NCBI RefSeq assembly: GCF_009296025.1
Contig: NZ_CP045178.1
Coordinates: forward strand, 5,890,001 to 5,954,000
Origin: Streptomyces tsukubensis
GTDB taxonomy: Bacteria > Actinomycetota > Actinomycetes > Streptomycetales > Streptomycetaceae
Direction of reading: 5' to 3'
DNA: 64,000 nucleotides
Positions within the stretch are counted from its first letter, which is position 1, and each line of letters begins with the position of its first letter. The notes under the pieces are model-generated. The model saw only the letters and a list, made by a program, of their open reading frames with translations, made no database searches and was not told where the DNA came from. Made by a program: the position numbers and the translations under genes. This document shows positions 46,280 to 59,506 of the stretch, one piece after another.

Positions 46280-47356
46280 ATGTTCGAGGCGGTCGAGGAA
46301 CTGATCGGCGAGCACGCCGATCTTGAGAAGAAGCTCGCCGACCCTTCGGTCCACGCCGATCAGGCCAACGCGCGCAAGCTGAACAAGCGCTACGCGGAGC
46401 TGACCCCGATCGTCGGCACCTACCGGAGCTGGAAGGGGACCGGTGACGACATCGGCACCGCCCGCGAGCTGGCCGCCGAGGACCCGGAGTTCGCCGCCGA
46501 GGTCAAGGAGCTGGAACAGCGCCGCGAGGAGCTGACGGAGAAGCTGCGGCTGCTGCTCGTGCCGCGTGACCCCAACGACGACAAGGACGTCATCCTTGAG
46601 GTCAAGGCGGGGGCGGGCGGCGACGAGTCGGCGCTCTTCGCCGGTGACCTGCTGCGGATGTATCTGCGCTACGCCGAGCGCGTCGGCTGGAAGACCGAGA
46701 TCATCGACGCCACCGAGTCCGAGCTCGGCGGGTACAAGGACGTCCAGGTCGCCGTGAAGACCAAGGGCGGCAACGGCGCCACCGAGCCGGGACAGGGCGT
46801 CTGGGCGCGGATGAAGTACGAGGGCGGCGTCCACCGCGTGCAGCGCGTGCCCGCCACCGAGTCGCAGGGCCGTATCCACACCTCAGCGGCGGGCGTGCTC
46901 GTCACGCCCGAGGCCGAGGAGATCGACGTCGAGATCAACCCGAACGACCTGCGCATCGACGTCTACCGCTCGTCGGGCCCCGGCGGGCAGTCGGTCAACA
47001 CCACCGACTCCGCCGTGCGCATCACGCACGTCCCCACCGGCGTCGTAGCCTCCTGCCAGAACGAGAAGAGCCAGCTCCAGAACAAGGAGCAGGCGATGCG
47101 CATCCTCCGCTCCAGGCTGCTGGCCGCGGCCCAGGAGGAGGCGGAGCGCGAGGCGGCCGACGCACGCCGCAGCCAGGTACGCACCGTCGACCGCTCGGAG
47201 AAGATCCGGACGTACAACTATCCGGAGAACCGCATCTCCGACCACCGCGTCGGCTTCAAGGCGTACAACTTGGACCAGGTACTCGACGGGGATCTCGACG
47301 CGGTCATCCAGGCCTGTGTCGACGCCGACTCCGCGGCCAAGCTCGCGGCGGCGTGA
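46280..47356 (+). CDS. prfA: peptide chain release factor 1
   Basis: 358 residues, normal for RF1. The GGQ motif ([17 protein letters not shown], about residue 234) enters the peptidyl-transferase centre; the anticodon-like PxT region is [23 protein letters not shown] (PATESQGR upstream). Recognises UAA and UAG. ATG preceded by CCCGGAG. The gene for its methyltransferase, prmC, follows 82 bp later. Confidence 0.97.
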   Translation: MFEAVEELIGEHADLEKKLADPSVHADQANARKLNKRYAELTPIVGTYRSWKGTGDDIGTARELAAEDPEFAAEVKELEQRREELTEKLRLLLVPRDPNDDKDVILEVKAGAGGDESALFAGDLLRMYLRYAERVGWKTEIIDATESELGGYKDVQVAVKTKGGNGATEPGQGVWARMKYEGGVHRVQRVPATESQGRIHTSAAGVLVTPEAEEIDVEINPNDLRIDVYRSSGPGGQSVNTTDSAVRITHVPTGVVASCQNEKSQLQNKEQAMRILRSRLLAAAQEEAEREAADARRSQVRTVDRSEKIRTYNYPENRISDHRVGFKAYNLDQVLDGDLDAVIQACVDADSAAKLAAA

Positions 47357-47438
47357 CACCCGTGCGGTGTCGGGTCCGCTCACATTCCGTGCGCCGGGCG
47401 GCGTCCAGCCACGCCGGCGTCAGAGGAAGGACAGGCGC

Positions 47439-48284
47439 GTGAACCTCCTGCTCGCCGAGGTGGCCCAGGCCACCCAGCGGCTCGCCGACGCCGGTGTGCC
47501 CTCGCCGCGCAACGACGCGGAGGAGCTCGCCGCCTTCGTGCACGCCGTCAAGCGCGGAGAGCTGCACACCGTCAAGGACATCGACTTCGACGCCAGGTAC
47601 TGGGAGACGGTCGCCCGCCGTGAGGCCCGCGAACCCCTCCAGCACATCACGGGACGGGCCTTCTTCCGCTACCTGGAACTCCAGGTGGGCCCCGGGGTGT
47701 TCGTGCCCAGGCCGGAGACGGAGTCGGTGGTCGGCTGGGCGATAGACGCGGTACGCGCCATGGACGTCGTCGAACCCCTCATCGTCGACCTGTGCACGGG
47801 GTCAGGAGCCATCGCCCTGGCCATGGCGCAGGAGGTGCCCCGCTCCCGGGTGCACGCCGTGGAACTGTCCGAGGACGCGCTGACCTGGACCCGCAAGAAC
47901 GTCGAGGGCTCCCGCGTCCACCTCCACCAGGGCAACGCGTTCACCGCCGTGCCCGAGCTGGACGGCCAGGCCGACCTGGTGATCTCCAACCCGCCCTACA
48001 TCCCGCTCACCGAGTGGGAGTACGTGGCGCCCGAGGCCCGCGACCACGACCCCGACATCGCCCTGTTCTCCGGCGAGGACGGCCTCGACACCATCAGGGG
48101 CATCGAACGCACCGCGCACCGGCTGCTGCGGCCCGGCGGCATCGTCGTCGTGGAGCACGCCGACACCCAGGGCGGACAGGTGCCGTGGATCTTCACGGAG
48201 GAACGCGGCTGGGCGGACGCCGCTGACCACCCGGACCTCAACAACAGGCCCCGCTTCGCGACGGCCCGCAGGGCCATGCCGTGA
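47439..48284 (+). CDS. prmC: release factor glutamine methyltransferase
   Basis: 281 residues from a GTG with AGAGGAAGGA upstream. SAM-binding VDLCTGSGAIALAMA, and the glutamine-N-methyltransferase signature NPPY (about residue 184). It methylates the Gln of the GGQ motif in RF1/RF2. N-terminal helical domain (LLLAEVAQATQRLADAGV) as in PrmC/HemK. Confidence 0.95.
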   Translation: MNLLLAEVAQATQRLADAGVPSPRNDAEELAAFVHAVKRGELHTVKDIDFDARYWETVARREAREPLQHITGRAFFRYLELQVGPGVFVPRPETESVVGWAIDAVRAMDVVEPLIVDLCTGSGAIALAMAQEVPRSRVHAVELSEDALTWTRKNVEGSRVHLHQGNAFTAVPELDGQADLVISNPPYIPLTEWEYVAPEARDHDPDIALFSGEDGLDTIRGIERTAHRLLRPGGIVVVEHADTQGGQVPWIFTEERGWADAADHPDLNNRPRFATARRAMP

Positions 48285-48354
48285 CGCAGCCCCTCCCCGA
48301 TTTCCCCTGTCCCTCCCTTTTCCCCAACCCGATGACGTACGAGGAGGCCGGCTG

Positions 48355-49002
48355 ATGGCACGGCGATACGACTGCAACGACGCGACCGACCGTGCGAGCG
48401 GCCTGCGTGAGGCCGCGGCCGCCGTCCGCCGCGGAGAGCTGGTCGTGCTGCCCACGGACACCGTCTACGGCGTGGGTGCCGACGCCTTCAGCGCGGAGGC
48501 CGTACGCGATCTGCTGGACGCCAAGGGCCGCGGGCGCAACATGCCCACCCCCGTGCTGATCGGTTCGCCCAACACCCTGCACGGACTCGTCACCGACTTC
48601 TCCGAGCAGGCGTGGGAGCTGGTCGACGCCTTCTGGCCGGGCGCCCTCACCCTTGTCGCCCGTCACCAGCCCTCGCTCCAGTGGGACCTCGGTGACACCC
48701 GGGGGACCGTCGCCATCCGGATGCCGTTGCACCCCGTCGCCATCGAACTCCTGGCCGACTTCGGCCCGATGGCGGTCTCCAGCGCCAACCTCACGGGCCA
48801 CGCCGCCCCCGAGGACTGCGACGCCGCGCAGGAGATGCTCGGCGACTCCATCTCCGTCTACCTCGACGGCGGGCCCACGCCCGGTATCGTGCCGTCCTCG
48901 ATCGTGGATGTCACCGGCGAGACCCCGGTACTGCTGCGAGCGGGCGCACTCGACGCCGACGAGCTGCGCAAGGTGGTACCCGACCTAGAGGTGGCCAATT
49001 GA
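48355..49002 (+). CDS. L-threonylcarbamoyladenylate synthase (TsaC/Sua5/YrdC)
   Basis: 215 residues, GAGGAGG ribosome site. YrdC fold: ELVVLPTDTVYGVGADAF, KGRGRNMPTPVLI, WPGALTLVARHQ and SSANLTGHAAP. It makes threonylcarbamoyl-AMP for the t6A37 modification of ANN-decoding tRNAs. Short (no Sua5 C-terminal domain). Its stop overlaps the TTG of the next gene (TTGA). Confidence 0.93.
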   Translation: MARRYDCNDATDRASGLREAAAAVRRGELVVLPTDTVYGVGADAFSAEAVRDLLDAKGRGRNMPTPVLIGSPNTLHGLVTDFSEQAWELVDAFWPGALTLVARHQPSLQWDLGDTRGTVAIRMPLHPVAIELLADFGPMAVSSANLTGHAAPEDCDAAQEMLGDSISVYLDGGPTPGIVPSSIVDVTGETPVLLRAGALDADELRKVVPDLEVAN

Positions 49003-49649
49003 CGGCCCCGCAGGGGCGTGGCATAGCGGTCAGTCAACCTGACCCAGGACCCTTCCGTATCCTCCACGTCAGCACAGGCAACGTCTGCCGCTCGCCCATC
49101 ACCGAGCGGCTGACGCGGCATGCCCTGACCGTGCGCCTCGGCGACCGGCTCAGCGGCGGGCTGCTCGTGGAGAGCGCGGGCACCTGGGGACACGAGGGCG
49201 CCCCCATGGAGGCCAACGCGGAAACGGTTCTGGCCGATTTCGGCGCCGACGCCTCCGGCTTCAAAGGCCGCGAACTCCTCGACGACCACGTGATCCGCGC
49301 CGACCTGGTGCTGACCGCCACCCGCGACCACCGGGCCCAGGTCATCTCCATGGGCCACTCCGCCGGGCTGCGCACCTTCACCCTCAAGGAGTTCACCCGT
49401 CTGGTGCGGGCCATAGACCCCGCGACCCTCCCCGACGCCGTCGACGACGGCGTCGAGGAACGCGCCCGCGCCCTGGTGCGCGCCGCCGCAGCCCTGCGCG
49501 GCTGGCTGCTCGCCCCGAACGCGGAGGCAGACGAGGTGCACGACCCCTACGGAGCGCCGCTCACCTTCTTCCGCTCCATCGGTGACGAGATCAACCAGGC
49601 GCTCGAACCGGTCGTCAGCGCCCTCACGGGCGTCTCCCGGCCCGGCTGA
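48999..49649 (+). CDS. low-molecular-weight phosphatase-like protein, nucleophile Cys replaced by Ser
   Basis: 216 residues, TTG start overlapping the previous stop. The LMW-PTP/arsenate-reductase fold is clear, but the P-loop reads HVSTGNVCRSP: in the C-x5-R signature the Cys position is Ser25, while Arg31 and Ser32 are kept. The general-acid loop near residue 180 (EVHDPYGAP) is intact. As written it should lack normal phosphatase chemistry, though the second Cys (Cys30) remains. It is between t6A synthase and a wall-lipid glycosyltransferase, coupled to the former. Could be a phospho-binding pseudo-phosphatase. Confidence 0.85.
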   Translation: MTAPQGRGIAVSQPDPGPFRILHVSTGNVCRSPITERLTRHALTVRLGDRLSGGLLVESAGTWGHEGAPMEANAETVLADFGADASGFKGRELLDDHVIRADLVLTATRDHRAQVISMGHSAGLRTFTLKEFTRLVRAIDPATLPDAVDDGVEERARALVRAAAALRGWLLAPNAEADEVHDPYGAPLTFFRSIGDEINQALEPVVSALTGVSRPG

Positions 49650-49903
49650 CCGCTCGGCGGGACGGTCCCGGCCAAAGCCACCGGTCCTGGGCCCCGCACG
49701 GGCCCAGGAGGCGGGGTTGGTCCCGCGCGGGGAGCCCGTGGAGAGCACGGCGGAATTCCTCCGTATCGGGTACGCGGGGTGTGCGTGCCTGTGGACCGGC
49801 CTGTTTCCGTGCAACCATCGTCGCTACCCGGAAGTCATCCGCTCCATGCGCGCGAAGCTAGGGTGTGAGGCTGAGATGGCCGGCGATATCTGTGGGGAAG
49901 CCC

Positions 49904-51208
49904 GTGCGTGAATATGTGCTGACGCTCTGCATCACGGTGGCGGTGACCTATCTGCTGACCGGCCCGGTGCGAAAGTTCGCGATCGTGGCCGGCGCGATGA
50001 CGGAGATCCGTGCCCGTGACGTGCACCGTGAGGTCACCCCCCGACTGGGTGGGATCGCGATGTTCTTCGGGCTCTGCGCAGGCCTGCTGGTCGCCGATCA
50101 CCTCGAAAACCTCAGTGAGGTCTTCGACAACTCCAATGAGCCGCGTGCGCTGCTGTCAGGGGCCGCGATCATCTGGCTGGTCGGCGTGCTCGACGACAAG
50201 TTCGAGATCGACGCCCTCGTCAAACTCGGGGGACAGCTGATCGCGGCGGGCGTCATGGTGATGCAGGGGCTGACGATCCTGTGGATCCCGGTGCCCGGCT
50301 ACGGCTCGGTGTCGCTCACCGCGTGGCAGGGAAATCTGCTGACGGTCGCCCTGGTGCTCATCACCATCAACGCGGTCAACTTCGTGGACGGACTCGACGG
50401 TCTCGCCGCGGGAATGGTGTGCATCGCGGCCGCCGCGTTCTTCATGTACGCCTACCGGATCTGGTACGGCTACGGGCTTGAGGCCGCGGCCCCCGCCACC
50501 CTCTTCGCCGCCATCCTCATGGGGATGTGCCTCGGCTTCCTGCCGCACAACCTGCCGCCCGCGCGGATCTTCATGGGTGACTCGGGATCGATGCTGATCG
50601 GCCTGGTCCTCGCCGCGGGGGCCATCTCGATCACCGGTCAGGTCGACCCGGACGCCATGAACCTGTTCGCCGGCTCCGAGAAGGCGGCCGTCCACCAGAC
50701 GGTGCCGGTCTACATCCCGTTGCTGCTGCCGTTGACGATCATCGCGGTCCCCGCCGCCGACCTGGTCCTGGCCATCGTCAGGCGTACCTGGCGCGGTCAG
50801 TCGCCGTTCGCCGCCGACCGCGGCCACCTGCACCACCGGCTCCTTGAGATCGGTCACTCGCAGAGCCGCGCCGTCCTGATCATGTACTTCTGGTGCGGGC
50901 TGATCGCGTTCGGCACGCTGGCCTACTCGGTCAACTCGGCGTCCATGTGGATCGTGCTCGTCATCGTGGGGCTCAGCGCGGTCGGTCTCATCCTGCTGGT
51001 GCTGCCGCGCTTCAGGCCGAAGGTGCCGTACTGGGCGGAGGCGTTCGTGCCGCCGCGCTACCGGCGCAGGAAGGCCCTGACGGAGGAGACCGAGGCCGCC
51101 GCGCGGGCGGCCGCCTCCGCGCCGCTGCCGCCCGGGGTGAACGGCGCGACCGCGATCGGCGGGAGGGCCCGGTTCGCCGACCGGGACAAGGCGGGGTCGA
51201 CCCGCTGA
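49904..51208 (+). CDS. polyprenyl-phosphate sugar-1-phosphate transferase (WecA/TagO/MraY family)
   Basis: 434 residues from a GTG preceded by GGGGAAG. About eleven membrane segments. Family motifs: HREVTPRLGG, DDKFEIDALVKLGGQ, NAVNFVDGLDGLAAG, and MGDSGSMLIG, holding the Mg-binding Asp residues; AADRGHLHHRLLEIG is the His-box. It transfers a sugar-1-phosphate (probably GlcNAc) to undecaprenyl phosphate to start a wall polymer or glycoprotein glycan. A 45-residue polar tail follows. It ends 292 bp before atpI. Confidence 0.92.
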   Translation: MREYVLTLCITVAVTYLLTGPVRKFAIVAGAMTEIRARDVHREVTPRLGGIAMFFGLCAGLLVADHLENLSEVFDNSNEPRALLSGAAIIWLVGVLDDKFEIDALVKLGGQLIAAGVMVMQGLTILWIPVPGYGSVSLTAWQGNLLTVALVLITINAVNFVDGLDGLAAGMVCIAAAAFFMYAYRIWYGYGLEAAAPATLFAAILMGMCLGFLPHNLPPARIFMGDSGSMLIGLVLAAGAISITGQVDPDAMNLFAGSEKAAVHQTVPVYIPLLLPLTIIAVPAADLVLAIVRRTWRGQSPFAADRGHLHHRLLEIGHSQSRAVLIMYFWCGLIAFGTLAYSVNSASMWIVLVIVGLSAVGLILLVLPRFRPKVPYWAEAFVPPRYRRRKALTEETEAAARAAASAPLPPGVNGATAIGGRARFADRDKAGSTR

Positions 51209-51351
51209 CGTTACGGTGAGCAACGGAGAACGTGGAGACAAAAATCCCCTTAATAGCAGACATGTTGGTCGCGTGTCGCGCACGAACGGGCAGGGTCACT
51301 CTCACGTGTGACGGCAAGCACACGTTCGAGGTAAAGACCTCATCAAATAGT

Positions 51352-51369
51352 TTGTGATACCGTTCACTA
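51352..51369. promoter_or_regulatory. Rex-like operator upstream of the ATP synthase operon
   Basis: TTGTGATACCGTTCACTA matches the Rex site (TTGTGAA-N4-TTCACAA type) with a mismatch in each arm. It overlaps the probable start of transcription (TTCGAG and TAGTTT spaced 17, at 51325 and 51348), about 135 bp before atpI. Rex senses the NADH/NAD ratio. Confidence 0.6.
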
Positions 51370-51500
51370 AGCCCCAGGGGGCAGAGCCGAAGGGCCGTCG
51401 TATGACGGCCTGTTGGCCCGGAAGTTGTCTCTCCGATCCCCCGGACTACTCTCGTCCCCGACGACCCCCCGTCCCCACCCCAGCCAGCGGAGTTGCCGCT

Positions 51501-51938
51501 ATGTCCTCCAACGACGCCCGCACACTCCAGCGGACCGCTGTTCCCACAGCTGCCGCCGGCGCGATCGCCGCTGTCATCAGCGGCTTCGTGGCAGGCGGCA
51601 AGGGAGCTGTCGGAGCGGCCGTCGCCACCTTGGTGGTGATCCTCTTCATGGGGGTCGGCCTCGGGGTGCTCCAGTGGATCGCGAGGTCCCGTCCGCAGAT
51701 TTTCCAGGCCGCAGGTCTGGCGCTGTACACAGTCGAGCTGTTGCTGCTCTTCGTCTTCGTGGCCGCCTTCAAGGACACGACCCTTTTCAATCCCCGGGCA
51801 TTCGCGGCCGGTGTTGTCGTGGCGACCCTGGCATGGGTCGGCGCCCAGATGCGTGCTCACATGAAGGCCAAGGTTCTTTATGTCGATCCCGAATCGACCG
51901 ACGCCTACAAGCCGGTGAAGTCCGGAGCCCGGTCATGA
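51501..51938 (+). CDS. atpI: ATP synthase protein I (AtpI-like)
   Basis: 145 residues, ATG with CGGAG upstream. Four membrane segments (AAGAIAAVISGFVAGG, VVILFMGVGLGVLQWIA, YTVELLLLFVFVAAF, VVVATLAWVGAQM). AtpI proteins help assemble the c-ring. First gene of the F1Fo operon; 225 bp separates it from atpB. Confidence 0.85.
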   Translation: MSSNDARTLQRTAVPTAAAGAIAAVISGFVAGGKGAVGAAVATLVVILFMGVGLGVLQWIARSRPQIFQAAGLALYTVELLLLFVFVAAFKDTTLFNPRAFAAGVVVATLAWVGAQMRAHMKAKVLYVDPESTDAYKPVKSGARS

Positions 51939-52163
51939 GAGGTAGGGCCGGGATAAATGGCGGCGGGGGATGCTGCTATCGTCCGGTTCCAACTGCGGCA
52001 CTGCGGGCGCGGGCATCTGAGCTGACGCCTGCTCGATCGCGAGACTCGATGTCCGAGAGCCGCCCCCCCATCCGTAACACCAGTCCAGTGCCGACCAGCG
52101 GCCCCGCGCCGCGCCGACACAACGAGGTTGCCGTACCTATGCGCCACGCTGAAGGAGCCCGCG

Positions 52164-53311
<1,148 letters not shown>

Positions 53312-53351
53312 CCAACGCGTCGGACTGTCCCTTTCGACGGAAGGCACTGAT

Positions 53352-53897
53352 ATGAACCCTCTGGTTCAGCTCGCGGCCGAGGACGCGGAAAACCCGCTCG
53401 TCCCGCCGATCCCCGAGCTGGTCATCGGAGCGATCGCCTTCGTCATCGTCTTCGGTCTCCTCGCGTGGAAGCTCCTCCCGAACATCAACAAGGTTCTGGA
53501 CGAGCGGCGCGAGGCCATCGAGGGCGGGATGGAGAAGGCCGAAGCGGCCAACACCGAAGCCCAGAGCGTGCTTGAGCAGTACAAGGCACAGCTCGCCGAG
53601 GCCCGGCACGAGGCCGCGAGGCTGCGTCAGGACGCGCAGGAGCAGGGCGCCACGCTCATCGCTGAGATGCGCGCGGAAGGCCAGCGTCAGCGCGAGGAGA
53701 TCATCGCCGCGGGTCACGCCCAGATCGAGGCCGACCGCAACGCCGCCGCGCAGACCCTGCGCCAGGACGTCGGCCGGCTGGCCACGGAACTGGCCGGGAA
53801 GCTCGTCGGCGAGTCCCTTGAGGACAGCGCTCGGCAGACCCGCACGATCGACCGTTTCCTCGATGAACTCGATGTGACGGCAGAGGCGACTCGATGA
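53352..53897 (+). CDS. atpF: F1Fo ATP synthase subunit b
   Basis: 181 residues. One N-terminal membrane segment (ELVIGAIAFVIVFGLLAWKL), then a long charged coiled coil (QYKAQLAEARHEAARLRQDA) forming the peripheral stalk. Its end overlaps the atpH start by four bases (ATGA). Confidence 0.96.
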   Translation: MNPLVQLAAEDAENPLVPPIPELVIGAIAFVIVFGLLAWKLLPNINKVLDERREAIEGGMEKAEAANTEAQSVLEQYKAQLAEARHEAARLRQDAQEQGATLIAEMRAEGQRQREEIIAAGHAQIEADRNAAAQTLRQDVGRLATELAGKLVGESLEDSARQTRTIDRFLDELDVTAEATR

Positions 53898-54715
53898 CCG
53901 TGCACGGAGCGAGCCGCGAGGCCATGTCGGCCGCCCGCGGGCGCCTGGACGCGCTGACGGACAGCACCTCCGTCGACGCGGTCGCGCTCGCGGACGAGCT
54001 GGCCTCGGTCACCGCGCTGCTCGGCCAGGAGATCTCGCTGCGCCGTGTCCTCACGGACCCGGCGAAGTCGGCCGACTCCAAGGCGGCACTGGTCGGACGA
54101 CTGCTGACCGGCAAGGTCAGCGGCGTCACCGTCGACCTGGTCTCCGGTCTCGTCCGCAACCGCTGGTCGCGCTCGCGTGACCTGGTGGACTCGCTGGAGG
54201 AACTGTCGGCCGTCGCGGACCTCACCGCGGCGCAGCGGCAGGGCGCCCTCGACGACGTGGAGGACGAGCTCTTCCGCTTCGGCAGGATCGTCGCCTCCAG
54301 CCCCGGTCTGCGCTCCGCGCTGACCGACACCGCGGCCCCCAGGGAGTCCAAGGCGGCACTGTTGCGCGGCCTCCTCGGTGGCAGGGCGCAGGACGTCACC
54401 GAGCGGCTCGTCGAGCGACTGGTCACCCGGCCGCGAGGACGTAGCCTTGAGACAGGACTTGAGTCGCTGTCCAGGCTCGCCGCGGAGCGCCGCGACCGTA
54501 CGGTCGCGGTCGTCACCTCGGCGGTGCCACTGTCCGACCAGCAGAAACAGCGCCTCGGTGATGCGCTGGCGAAGCTGTACGGACGTCGGATGCACCTCAA
54601 CCTGGATGTCGACCCCGAGGTCATCGGCGGCGTCAGGGTGCAGGTCGGCGATGAGGTCATCAACGGCAGCATCGCGGACCGCCTCGAAGACGCGAGCCGC
54701 AGGATGGCCGGCTGA
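53894..54715 (+). CDS. atpH: F1Fo ATP synthase subunit delta
   Basis: 273 residues, longer than the 180-residue E. coli delta, as is usual in actinomycetes. N-terminal helical domain binds alpha; the C-terminal part ([20 protein letters not shown] ... [17 protein letters not shown]) is the conserved OSCP/delta signature. Connects the b stalk to F1. Coupled to atpF. Confidence 0.95.
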   Translation: MTVHGASREAMSAARGRLDALTDSTSVDAVALADELASVTALLGQEISLRRVLTDPAKSADSKAALVGRLLTGKVSGVTVDLVSGLVRNRWSRSRDLVDSLEELSAVADLTAAQRQGALDDVEDELFRFGRIVASSPGLRSALTDTAAPRESKAALLRGLLGGRAQDVTERLVERLVTRPRGRSLETGLESLSRLAAERRDRTVAVVTSAVPLSDQQKQRLGDALAKLYGRRMHLNLDVDPEVIGGVRVQVGDEVINGSIADRLEDASRRMAG

Positions 54716-54810
54716 CCGGAAGGTCACCGGCGTCCCGGCGGGACAGGCACCACCACCGGTGCCCGTACAAGCGCCAGTACAAGCCGAGCAGTACAGAAAC
54801 GCATGATCAA

Positions 54811-54859
54811 CGGCCCGGTTGGGCCGTCGGACGTAGAAGTTCTGGGGGGAGTCCCCAGA
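54811..54859 (+). promoter_or_regulatory. two hairpins before atpA
   Basis: CGGCCC-ggtt-GGGCCG (54811-54826) and TCTGGGG-N5-CCCCAGA (54841-54859) in the 191-bp atpH-atpA gap, the largest gap within the Fo-F1 gene block apart from atpI-atpB. No promoter is evident; likely RNA structure affecting relative expression. Confidence 0.5.
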
Positions 54860-54906
54860 TACCCCCCAAAGTACTTCGGGCCCAACAAGGAGAGCAGGGA
54901 ACCCAG

Positions 54907-56499
54907 ATGTCGGAGCTCACGATCCGGCCGGAGGAGATCCGGGACGCACTGGAAGACTTCGTCCAGTCGTACAAGCCGGACGCGGCCTCGCGCGAGGAGG
55001 TCGGAACGGTCACAGTCGCCGGCGACGGCATCGCGAAGATCGAGGGACTGCCCTCGGCGATGGCCAACGAGCTGCTGAAGTTCGAGGACGGCACCCTCGG
55101 TCTCGCCCTCAACCTTGAGGAGCGCGAGATCGGTGCCATCGTCCTCGGCGAGTTCAGCGGCGTCGAGGAGGGCCAGCCGGTCACCCGTACCGGTGAGGTC
55201 CTCTCCGTACCGGTGGGCGAGGGCTACCTCGGCCGCGTCGTCGACCCCCTCGGCCAGCCGATCGACGGCCTCGGCGAGGTGGCCACCAGCGGCCGCCGCG
55301 CCCTGGAACTCCAGGCACCCACCGTCATGGACCGCAAGTCCGTGCACGAGCCCATGGAGACCGGCTACAAGGCCGTCGACGCCATGACCCCGATCGGCCG
55401 CGGCCAGCGCCAGTTGGTCATCGGTGACCGTCAGACCGGCAAGACCGCCCTCGCCGTCGACACGATCATCAACCAGCGCGACAACTGGCGCTCCGGCGAC
55501 CCGAAGAAGCAGGTCCGCTGCGTCTACGTCGCCATCGGCCAGAAGGGCTCCACCATCGCGTCCGTGCGCGGTGCGCTGGAGGAGGCCGGCGCGCTGGAGT
55601 ACACGACCATCGTCGCGTCCCCCGCGTCCGACCCGGCGGGCTTCAAGTACCTCGCCCCGTACACCGGTTCTGCCATCGGCCAGGAGTGGATGTACCAGGG
55701 CAAGCACGTCCTGATCATCTTCGACGACCTGTCGAAGCAGGCCGACGCCTACCGCGCCGTCTCCCTCCTGCTGCGCCGCCCGCCGGGGCGCGAGGCCTAC
55801 CCGGGCGACGTCTTCTACCTGCACTCGCGTCTGCTGGAGCGCTGCGCCAAGCTCTCCGACGCCCTGGGTGCCGGCTCGATGACCGGTCTGCCGATCGTCG
55901 AGACCAAGGCGAACGACGTGTCGGCGTTCATTCCGACCAACGTCATCTCCATCACCGACGGCCAGTGCTTCCTGGAGTCCGACCTCTTCAACGCCGGCCA
56001 GCGGCCCGCGCTGAACGTCGGTATCTCGGTCTCCCGAGTCGGTGGCTCCGCGCAGCACAAGGCGATGCGTCAGGTCTCCGGCCGGCTCCGCGTGGACCTC
56101 GCCCAGTACCGCGAGCTGGAGGCGTTCGCCGCCTTCGGTTCCGACCTGGACGCGGCGTCCAAGGCCCAGCTCGGCCGTGGACAGCGGATGGTGGAGCTGC
56201 TGAAGCAGAACCAGTACCAGCCGATGGCCACCGAGGACCAGGTCGTCTCCGTCTGGGCCGGCACCACCGGCCGGATGGACGACGTACCGGTCAACGACAT
56301 CAGGCGGTTCGAGCGTGAGCTGCTCGAATTCATGCACCGCAAGGAGCAGGGCCTGATGACCTCCATCAAGGAGGGCGCCAAGATGCCCGAGGACACCCTC
56401 GTGGCTCTCGGGGACGCCATCGCCGAATTCAAGAAGCAGTTCGAGACCTCGGACGGCAAGCTGCTCGGCGAAGACGCTCCCGCCGCTGCCGCCAAGTGA
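54907..56499 (+). CDS. atpA: F1Fo ATP synthase subunit alpha
   Basis: 530 residues, AAGGAGAG upstream. P-loop [10 protein letters not shown] (about residue 176), non-catalytic nucleotide site; regulatory Arg in the conserved [11 protein letters not shown]. Pairs with beta in the alpha3beta3 hexamer. C-terminal Ala-rich extension is short, so the mycobacterial type of inhibitory tail is not obvious. Confidence 0.97.
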   Translation: MSELTIRPEEIRDALEDFVQSYKPDAASREEVGTVTVAGDGIAKIEGLPSAMANELLKFEDGTLGLALNLEEREIGAIVLGEFSGVEEGQPVTRTGEVLSVPVGEGYLGRVVDPLGQPIDGLGEVATSGRRALELQAPTVMDRKSVHEPMETGYKAVDAMTPIGRGQRQLVIGDRQTGKTALAVDTIINQRDNWRSGDPKKQVRCVYVAIGQKGSTIASVRGALEEAGALEYTTIVASPASDPAGFKYLAPYTGSAIGQEWMYQGKHVLIIFDDLSKQADAYRAVSLLLRRPPGREAYPGDVFYLHSRLLERCAKLSDALGAGSMTGLPIVETKANDVSAFIPTNVISITDGQCFLESDLFNAGQRPALNVGISVSRVGGSAQHKAMRQVSGRLRVDLAQYRELEAFAAFGSDLDAASKAQLGRGQRMVELLKQNQYQPMATEDQVVSVWAGTTGRMDDVPVNDIRRFERELLEFMHRKEQGLMTSIKEGAKMPEDTLVALGDAIAEFKKQFETSDGKLLGEDAPAAAAK

Positions 56500-56519
56500 C
56501 GACGGAAGGGACCTGACTC

Positions 56520-58891
<2,372 letters not shown>

Positions 58892-58906
58892 CGCCCTCGC
58901 TCGCAC

Positions 58907-58934
58907 GAGGGGGCGGGCAGTGTCCCGCCCCCTC
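58907..58934 (+). terminator. hairpin between atpD and atpC
   Basis: Perfect 11-bp stem GAGGGGGCGGG / CCCGCCCCCTC with a 6-base loop. Not followed by T; may stabilise upstream mRNA or attenuate atpC. Confidence 0.6.
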
Positions 58935-59002
58935 CGCACGCCCACTAGAATTCGAACCGACACCCGGCATCCACGGCCGGGTGGTGACCCGAGGAGCACC
59001 CC

Positions 59003-59377
59003 TTGGCTGCTGAGCTGCATGTCGAGCTGGTCGCCGCGGACCGCAGTGTCTGGTCCGGCGAGGCCACCCTGGTCGTCGCACGGACCACCTCCGGCGACAT
59101 CGGTGTCATGCCCGGTCACCAGCCGCTGCTCGGTGTGCTGGAGTCGGGCCCCGTAACGATTCGTACGACGGACGGCGGCACTGTGGTCGCCGCGGTGCAC
59201 GGCGGCTTCCTGTCCTTCGCGGACAACAAGCTGTCGCTGCTCGCGGAGATCGTGGAGCTGTCCGAGGAGATCGACGTCCAGCGAGCGGAACGTGCTCTTG
59301 AGCGCGCGAAATCGGACGCCGACGACTCCGCCGAGCGGCGCGCCGACGTCCGCCTTCGAGCGGCGGCGGCACGCTGA
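59003..59377 (+). CDS. atpC: F1Fo ATP synthase subunit epsilon
   Basis: 124 residues from a TTG with GAGGAG upstream. Beta-sandwich N-terminal domain (LHVELVAADRSVWSGEATLV, GVMPGHQPLLGVLESG) and a short helical C-terminus (AERALERAKSDADDSAERRA). Rotor subunit and ATPase regulator. Last gene of the operon. Confidence 0.95.
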   Translation: MAAELHVELVAADRSVWSGEATLVVARTTSGDIGVMPGHQPLLGVLESGPVTIRTTDGGTVVAAVHGGFLSFADNKLSLLAEIVELSEEIDVQRAERALERAKSDADDSAERRADVRLRAAAAR

Positions 59378-59403
59378 ACGGGCGAGCCGACGTAACGTAG
59401 TGA

Positions 59404-59451
59404 CTCAGCCGCGGCCGGGACTGGACTTCTCCAGACCGGGTCGCGGCTGAG
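59404..59451 (+). terminator. atp operon terminator
   Basis: CTCAGCCGCG / CGCGGCTGAG outer stem with a CCGG...CCGG and CTGG/CCAG inner helix. Confidence 0.75.
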
Positions 59452-59506
59452 GCGATGCGGGTACAAGCGCAGTTCCGTAACTGATGAGGCGAGGAGGTCG
59501 GTGCCG

